NCBI GenBank assembly: GCA_003427395.1
Contig: BFEA01000395.1
Coordinates: forward strand, 1,277,998 to 1,341,997
Origin: Chara braunii
Lineage: Eukaryota > Streptophyta > Charophyceae > Charales > Characeae
Reading direction: 5' to 3'
DNA: 64,000 bases
Part shown: positions 57,450-64,000 of the stretch, in pieces
Numbering within the stretch: the stretch's first letter is position 1
Layout: every line of letters starts with the position of its first letter
Position numbers and translations under genes: made by a program
Notes under the pieces: model-generated
The model's input: the letters and a program-made list of their open reading frames with translations, nothing else
Database searches by the model: none
What the model was told of the DNA's origin: nothing

Positions 57450-60400
57450 GAATAGAAATGAATGAGATTAACGTGATTGATGCGTTATACAACCGGGATA
57501 AGCAATGGAAATTATCTAAGAGGGTAGCGGATCTCGACCTGCGTTCGCTAAATGTAAATGGGCTAGCCTCGACAAAAGAACCCAAGCGATAATCGATCAG
57601 CTCAAAGGGGTGGAAGGGAGGGATTGGCCCGATGTGTATGTCTACAGGAAACTCATCTTCTAGACAACCTAGATCACTGCCACGTGCAAAAAGAGATCTG
57701 ACCGCACCAAGCCTACATCGCCCATGCCTCGAAACCAGGTAGCGGTGGGGTGACCATATGGCTCCCCCCAGAAACAAGGGTGGAACCCTTTAACTGGGCG
57801 ACAGACCAGGAAGAAGGCAGGTGGGTTTATCTGCTTGCGATGCTTGAAATAGAGGTGGTTCGTATCTTAAATGTATATGCCCCAAACGAACTGGGAAAGC
57901 GTTAGAACTTCTTCGAAAATCTGAAGACCAGCTGCCAGGAGGTATCCCAATCATCTTAGTTGGAGACTTCAACGCTGCCCTGGATCGTTGGCTAGACAGA
58001 TGGAAGATTCCCTTGCCATGCCCGGCGTACGTGGAGAATGGTGAAAGAACCATCATGGACCTATCCCAACCGCTTAACCTCATTGACTCATTTCGATTGA
58101 TATACCCTACGCAACGCAAGTTCACATGCTATCGAAAGAATCAAAGAGAACGTGCATTTAAGTCACGCATAGATCTTATTTTGATCTCATAAGAGCTACA
58201 AGGGGCCCTACAAACAGTTGAAATCTTCCCCCGTAGCCCTTACCCGGGCTTGGACCACGCAATGTGCCTTGCCATCTTCTTCTTCAGGAAGAAACCGGAC
58301 CAAGGACGGGGCTTCTCTCAACACATCCTTGCTAACCATAGACCGCTTTAAAACCTATCTGAAAGAAGTCTGGTCTTTCTGGCAAAAACAAAAAGACCAG
58401 ATCTACGATTACATATTATGGTTCAACAATGACCTATCTTTTATGGGTTGCAAGTGCAATGAGTACTAAAAACTCCGGCACAACGCCATGCAGAGGAAAT
58501 AGACCTACAACATCGATTACAACAACTCCAACAGCAAGAAGACGACACCGGGAGTTGACTCCATCCGTCTAGCAGAACTGGCCAGCGAAATATAGACATG
58601 GAAACCCAAATCTTGGGACATATGGAACACCGATGACAAGGAATCAGGATTCGTGGTAAGTTCTACCGACACAAGATGGAAGGAGCAATGGATGCGAGAT
58701 TCTTTGCAATGGCTAGAACAAAAGTAGGTTGAACAACTATTGAAGCCTTCGAAGACCCCAACCAACAACGAGGACCGTTGTATACCTCAACAACAGACTG
58801 TACAAAAATAGCAAGGGATTTCTATCAAAACCTCTTCACATCAGAACGTGGGGATACACCACTAATGCCGAGATTGGCGGAAATTGAGGAATTCCTACAC
58901 CCCCTCACCCGAGCACTCACAGACCAACAGAGAGACATCTTGGAGATGCCCCTAACGAAAGAGGAGATATGGATAACATTAAGGCTCATGGAAGAGGAAA
59001 AAACCTCGGGCATCGACGGTTTGCCAAATGAATTTTGGGAATCGATGTGGGGGACTATCTCCCAGGACTTAATGGACTATTACCGAGCACTGTGGGAGAC
59101 AGGTCAAATGGGGGAATTGATAGGACAAGGGGTTTTGACACTTCTATATAAAAAAGGAGCAAGCTCAAACATTAGGAACTATAGGCCCATCGCTTCCTCA
59201 CAGTGGTCTACAAGATGGTGGCAAAAACATTGGCCAATTGCATGGCTAAGGTAATGGCAGATATCATCCACCTCGATCAGATCGGCTTCATAAAGGACAA
59301 AAACATCCAGGATAATATCCTCTTGGTCAATGAGATGATAAAACTTGCAAGACAATATAAACACAACGCGACAGTCATTTTCATTGACTTCGAAAAAACC
59401 TATGACCATGTTGACTGAACCTTTCTAGACAAATTCCTGGAAACAATAAATTTTGGACCACATTTAAGGTGTTGGGTGGAAATACTACACAAAAATGCTA
59501 CAACCAAAGTCATGGTCAATGGCAACCTCGCACCACCCCTCTCTCTCTAGAGGTCTGTTAGACAAGGAGACCCGATAGCACCATTTTTGTTTGTGATAGT
59601 GATGGAAGCCCTAACAGTGGATTTGCGAGCACATAAGGTCATCAAGAGAATCCAGATCTCTTCAATCCCGGAGGAAGCAATACCGGTATGCTCACTGTTT
59701 GTCGATGACTTGACCCTGATGGTGGACACGTCACACGCATCAATGGTTGAGGTACAACACATGATTGAAAAGTTTTGGGCCCTCTCAAACATGAGAGTCA
59801 ACTGGGGGAACAAACCTTGGGATGGTGGATCCACCATCGAGTCAGGCTCCCGGAGCAGCCAAGGGTCAAATGGTTACCCAACAAGAGCCCCATCCGGGTC
59901 CTTGGGATTTCACTAACAACAAATGGTAGACCACCAGTGAACAATGAATGGTTGCTCAAATCACCTCTGGAAAAGTTGATACAGTGGAAGGACAAACAAA
60001 CTTCACTGATGGGACGCTTTTTGGTGATAGACAACGTGGTGCTTGCCTCCCTATGGTACAGATCGACCATCTGAGCGCTAGATAAAACAGCCCTCCGCCC
60101 ACTGCAACGACAGTAACCGAATTCCTATGGTGGGGGGACCATGAAAAACACAAGGTGATCAGTAGGGTTGCATGACAATCCATAATCCAGCCAAAAGCCA
60201 AAGGTGGATTGGGCATAATTGATCCAGCAATACAAACCAAAGCTTTGGGGATACAATGACTCAAACGACTTTTCTTTTGCCCTGACATCCCATGAAAGGG
60301 GCTAGCCTTAGAACAAATCTCAATTGCCTCCCGAAACAACATCAGATATCAACCCTCTAACATGGCTAGAAAATAGGGGTTGGCCAATACCAAGAGGACA

Positions 60401-61844
60401 CCTTCGACAACAGAACCAAAACTCCTGAAGAGAACAGGCAAGGGAGGATCTGGGAAACAATCACTTCTGGCCATCCCTTTTAAGAACATGGAGGAACCTC
60501 CCCCTGCATGACAAAATTCACCCAGAGAGATGGGACGAAGTATTACGACAGCCCCTTTCCAAGAATAGGAGGATCGTTGACACCAGGGGGCAGGTCCTCC
60601 ACTGTACGGACTCCCCCTGACGTGTATGGGTGAAGAGGGGTGTACTCAGAATAAGAGATATCTGGGATACAACCACGACGGACTGGATCGATCAATACGT
60701 GCTCAAACAAAAACTGAGATATAGCCATAGATTGGAAGCTACACTCGAGGACATAATAGAATGAATCCCCCTGAAATGGTGGAAAATACTCAGGGAGGGA
60801 CCCACTTTGCAGGAATCCGACTGGGTGCAAATCGCGGTCAGTCTGGGAGAGGTAGGCAATGTAGGATGTTGCAGCCCCAAAGGGACGGTGGTTGTTGATA
60901 TATTTAAATTGGGCAACGACAACACCCTGCATAGACCTGCACCAGAAGAAACATGATTTTACCAAAACGAGGAACTGTCAGGAATTAGTGTGTTGGAGAA
61001 CGGGGATAAATTGGTTGGCTTCCTCCCAAACACCCGGTCGCTCAACTGTTGCTTGACCCAGTGGAATGGACATGGACATCTTCCTCCGGAAAGGGCAAGA
61101 CATGCAACAGAAAACTACACAACATAGTAGTCAAATCAACATATAGATTGCTCCGTCCCACGACTAATCTACGTGATTGGGTAGAGGCTAGATGGATGAA
61201 GCATCTAAACATAAGCAAGGAATCACTCCGGAAGGTCAATGCTTTCAGCTAGTTAAGATGAAACCTGGAAAACTGGCCTCCCTCCAATGACTGGTAGAGC
61301 ACCGCTGCCTACCAATGAATGATTGGCTTATTAGACAAGACATCCTTGGAACAAAAGTGGGAGGGCTCTACCCTGGTGCAAACTATGCTCCGATTCCTTG
61401 CCATCCAGGAAAAGGCCAAAAACGATATAACATATTTTCGTGCAATGCCCGGGAGCAATCTGACTCTGGCGTTCGTGGGACAGGGTCTGGGACCAGCTTG
61501 AAGTAACGACATCCTGGCCATGGGATTGGAGAGCATTGCTACTAGAAACATGGCCTGCAGAACAGGTGGATGACTTCACCCATGACATCTTTAAACTGGG
61601 ATGTAGGGTGGTGCTATGGGCACTTTGGAGACGCCGTTGCACATATGAGAAGGAAAGGGTGAGACTGGAAGACCCCGAATTCACAGAAAGCATACAACAA
61701 CAAATCCAAACAGAGATAACAACACACTGGGAAGATGTCAAAGCCCAAATTCGTCATACACATACACAACAGGAAATAGACCAAAAATTGCAGGACTTCT
61801 GCGCAAGATTGCTTGGGGGGAAAAAAGGGGGAAAGATAGGGTAG
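57450..61844 (+). pseudogene. LINE-A ORF2: endonuclease, RT, C-terminal domain, frameshifted
   Basis: Domains in order. AP-endonuclease-like: SLNVNGLAS (57,547), VGDFNAAL (57,959), SRIDLILIS (58,163). RT: GIDGLPNEFW (59,009), LDQIGFIKDKNIQDN (59,274), FIDFEKTYDHVD (59,380), SVRQGDPIAPFLF (59,553), FVDDL (59,698, with the catalytic DD). Post-RT: WVKRGVLRIRDIWD (60,629) and IPLKWWKILREGPTLQESDW (60,765-60,824). C-terminus: SWPWDWRALLLETWP and VLWALWRRRC (about 61,512-61,640). At least six frameshifts and several stops interrupt it. This is the non-LTR retrotransposon layout, closest to L1-type elements. Confidence 0.88.
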
Positions 61845-62365
61845 GTGGAAAGGAATAAAAAGAACAGTGTTCAAGGGAGGGATCAAGAGGAGAACAGGCC
61901 GAGCAAAGGCTATCGGCTAATTTTCCACGAGTGGACCAAGGTGGACCCCACAACCCCAATGAGACCAGCGGATGACTTCCCTGACCCCTTTCCCCCGCCG
62001 TCCAACAGTCTGGTGGAATTGAGGTGGTACGGGAGCTGGAGAGGAAGGGGGGAGCAGTGAAACAGACAACGAGCATGGGACAAAGGAAGAGAGGGTAGGG
62101 TGGGTCCTGGCAGCAATAAAGGTGTATCTCAAAAAAGGGGGAGTCAGCTAATTACATCATTAGACATCATAAGGAATTGACAGTTGGGACTGGGGTTGGT
62201 AGGGGAGGGAGGAACAAGTGTGTATCTGGTGCCGAGTTCAGGGTGAAGAGGTTTCCCCCTCCTTCCAATATCCTGCTCAGTCAATCCCCTGGATCCCAGA
62301 GTAATCAATGCTGGCAGGAATCTCCCACAATTGTTTTTCTGATGTACTCCAAACTCAGTCTGTAT

Positions 62366-62470
62366 ATGGGACACTGGACCCGTTTTCCAGCAGGTGATGC
62401 TCCCCACCAATAGATGGAGCCTCTCCCCAGGTGCTAGTGGTGTCTGCTACTAAAAAAATTAAAATAAAAG
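62366..62470 (+). repeat. LINE-A 3' terminus and tail
   Basis: The reference copy for the dispersed motif: TGGGACACTGGACCCG, TCCCCACCAATAGATGGAGC, GTGCTAGTGGTGTCTGCTAC, then the A-rich tail. The LINE-B end (40,090-40,215, reversed) has the same order with GGTGTCTGCTC, CCAGTCGGGTTG and an AAT tail. Confidence 0.75.
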
Positions 62471-63197
62471 AGGAACTCCCTAGCTCGAAGTTGCATGGCT
62501 CGTGTGCAAGGATGATACTGGTAAATAGAGAAATGTTCCACAAAAAAATAGAAAAGGATTGCCAGAAATATGGTGGAACGGGATTCGTTCTGGCATTTAG
62601 AAAGTTTGTTCAATGCGCAAAAGGGGGCTTTTTTTTTTCCCTTTTTTTTTTCTTTTTTTTTTTTCCTTTTTTTTCCTATGTGCATGGCTCCTGGGGCCAG
62701 GACCGACTAGCGCCGTTTTACACCATGTTGGCTTGGTTTTCTATCACATGTGACAGATTTGGATGGCCACAGGCCATAGATGGAGGGGAAATTGTGCGGG
62801 GTTCCGAGTTTTGCAGAGATTTGAAAAAAACGAAAAAGTTTTCGCTGTGTACCGTACACACTTTCACCGTTTGTTCTTTTTTTTTTCAATTCAAAATCAC
62901 TGTAGCAGCGCTGCGTTTTCATAAATTCCGAGGGGGGGGGGGTGCAAAAACGCAACACTGCTACAGGGCTTCGCATCTTGAGAAGGCCGACAAAAAAAAG
63001 AGGTTGTGTGTACGATGTGCTGGACGCAGCCCATTGGCTGAGTCCAGCACACCTCAAGAAAAAGAGGTGATGAATTTGATGGCTCCCATGATTCCCATCC
63101 CATTGGCTGACGGGAGGACCCTAAGCTGAATCCCTCTTTAACTGAATACTGCCATATCGGGGTGGGGTTGTGGCCCTTCCATTCCCACTCTTGCGGG
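62471..63197. other. Spacer with two hairpins
   Basis: Long T-runs (62,630-62,675). One inverted repeat pairs CTGTAGCAGCGCTGCGTTTT (62,900-62,919) with 62,946-62,966. A second, TGTGCTGGAC / GTCCAGCACA (63,017-63,051), encloses CAGCCCATTGGCTGA; CCCATTGGCTGA recurs at 63,098. This part may hold the decayed 3' end of LINE-C (minus). Frames here are opposed and unsupported. Confidence 0.5.
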
Positions 63198-63935
63198 TCA
63201 AAAGGTAGGTCGCCTACAGGAATAGTATCCGGTGTCCTCGGACCCCACGACTCTGATTCTTATTAATTCACTCTCCGGGACTGCGCGGTCCAATTCCCGG
63301 TTCCTTTTTAGGGAGGCCCACCTCGCCCCTGGCGCGTCCGGTTCGTAAGCGTGCAGCTGCACCCCTTCGAGTGTGACATGTGACACCCTGAAGATAGTCA
63401 TGGGGATCGGGTTAGGTGCAGCCTGTATGACCCAGTCGAGGCCGCGCAGCAACAGCCCTTTTTGCAAAGTGGTTACCCACTGAGGTGGGACAGCCGTTTG
63501 TAGCTGTTGCAGCTTGCGTTGGCTTCCTTTGATGTGTTTGAGGGTGTGACGCACCTGCTGGGCCGACTTCCATGTACCTGCATGCCAGTCCCATAAGTCT
63601 CCAAGGGTGTAAATTTCGTTTCGCACCCATGTTAGCCAGTGGGAGTTTGCAGTCAGGGAGAAAGGCTTCCCATTGCTGTCGCGGACGAACAGGTTTCCAA
63701 ACAACGGCTGTCGCCATATTTCCTGCCACCTAAGCAGGGGGGACTTCTTGGTTGGCCCCATTTGTCTCCACAGCTCCAGCATCGATGGCCAAAGAGGGTC
63801 GTTTTTGAGGTCCCATCTTACACTATTTCGGTGTGACCCGTCCCCCTTGTGACGCGGGGGATTCGGAACGGGACCAGGCCGTGTTGGTGAGCCAACTGAG
63901 GGGATGAACCGGATGGTCAGGGCTAGGGCCCGCAT
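63198..63935 (-). CDS. LINE-C ORF2 C-terminal fragment, intact frame (245 codons)
   Basis: The longest clean retrotransposon frame in the window. QPLFGNLFVRDSNGKPFSL, WVRNEIYTLGDLWDW and VPPQWVTTLQKGLLLRGLDW (63,491-63,432) align with the same post-RT blocks of LINE-A and LINE-B. RT would lie beyond the right window edge. The first Met is arbitrary, since similarity starts about 60 codons in, so this is the end of a longer frame rather than a free-standing gene. Lack of stops suggests a younger copy or a different sublineage. Confidence 0.65.
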   Translation of the reverse strand: MRALALTIRFIPSVGSPTRPGPVPNPPRHKGDGSHRNSVRWDLKNDPLWPSMLELWRQMGPTKKSPLLRWQEIWRQPLFGNLFVRDSNGKPFSLTANSHWLTWVRNEIYTLGDLWDWHAGTWKSAQQVRHTLKHIKGSQRKLQQLQTAVPPQWVTTLQKGLLLRGLDWVIQAAPNPIPMTIFRVSHVTLEGVQLHAYEPDAPGARWASLKRNRELDRAVPESELIRIRVVGSEDTGYYSCRRPTF

Positions 63936-63976
63936 CGCTTTAAAAGGGGTGCACCAAGGATTTTAGGAATGGGGTT

Positions 63977-64000
63977 GTCCTTTGGAACATCTGTTAAAAT
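63977..64000 (+). pseudogene. Start of a U6-like sequence cut by the window edge
   Basis: GTCCTTTGGAACATCTGTTA plus AAAT matches the 5' end of U6 (GTCC, stem-loop, GGACATC, AAAAT). It has the GTT variant shared with the other three copies. Whether it continues as a full gene is outside the window. Confidence 0.6.

Larger units (their letters stand above)
56805..62470 (+). mobile_element. LINE-A, near full-length non-LTR retrotransposon
   Basis: ORF1-like frame, ORF2, a 3' UTR (61,845-62,450) with the shared terminal motif ACTGGACCCGTTTTCCAGC and CTCCCCACCAATAGATGGAG (62,371-62,420), and an A-rich tail (CTACTAAAAAAATTAAAA, 62,447-62,465). A target duplication was not found by eye. Unlike LINE-B it keeps the endonuclease, so its 5' end is close to complete. 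Confidence 0.82.

Noticed and set aside
62431-63129. A 232-codon plus-strand frame
   Set aside because: It crosses long T-runs and two hairpins, has poly-Phe segments, and starts inside the LINE-A tail.
1-64000. CRISPR array, prokaryotic operon or phage content
   Set aside because: No regularly spaced identical repeats with unique spacers, no bacterial gene organisation. The 34-bp array lacks spacers and sits in LTRs.

Overview
This is a repeat-dominated stretch of a eukaryotic nuclear genome. There is no operon-like layout, almost no long open frame, many microsatellites, one 219-base assembly gap and layered retrotransposon relics. The four U6 snRNA-like sequences match the green-plant type of U6 5' end (a GGACATC-type start, then AAATTGGAA) rather than the vertebrate type. 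With chromodomain Ty3 elements, L1-like LINEs and a mate-pair-based draft assembly, this suggests a land plant or streptophyte alga (a Chara-like genome would fit). That is inference, not proof.

Layout. 1-9.3 kb: low-information DNA with short direct repeats, GA/GT/CA microsatellites, a tRNA-like A-box/B-box sequence (5.15 kb) and a possible inverted-repeat element (5.48-6.42 kb). 9.3-17.3 kb: two diverged copies, about 5.8 kb apart, of an unrecognised repeat carrying a protein-like frame (10,695-11,171), with other unexplained coding-like relics between them. 17.6-19.8 kb: two 499-bp direct repeats around a LINE relic. 19.8-25.6 kb: AT-rich DNA, a gap, and a 38-bp sequence identical to the Nextera mate-pair junction. 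25.6-32.6 kb: a degenerate minisatellite and a very large imperfect palindrome (about 27.0-32.3 kb), whose left arm was later split by a TA-rich palindromic element containing a hammerhead-ribozyme-like core. 32.6-40 kb: mixed DNA with two U6-like relics, hairpins and the most convincing host-gene fragment (36,606-36,774, an Arg-rich, mitochondrial-presequence-like first exon ending in a splice donor).

40-51.3 kb is a nested insertion. A minus-strand LINE (RT part 49.7-51.3 kb; zinc-finger, 3' UTR and AAT-repeat tail 40.0-41.7 kb) is split by a complete but decayed Ty3 chromovirus (41,699-49,718) with about 1.2-kb LTRs, a CATAA target-site duplication, gag zinc knuckle, RT/RNase H/integrase, C-terminal chromodomain and an internal 0.86-kb tandem duplication. 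51.3-56.7 kb holds tandem repeats, palindromes, a second hammerhead-like repeat and a possible ORF. 56.8-62.5 kb is a near-full-length but frameshifted plus-strand LINE. 63.2-63.9 kb is a third LINE fragment with an intact frame, and the window ends inside another U6-like sequence.

Four LINE-derived segments (18.5, 50.0, 60.8 and 63.4 kb) share a gap-free 20-residue block, so they belong to related lineages. The LINE 3'-terminal motif also recurs as a dispersed repeat at 6.7, 40.1, 56.75 and 62.4 kb.
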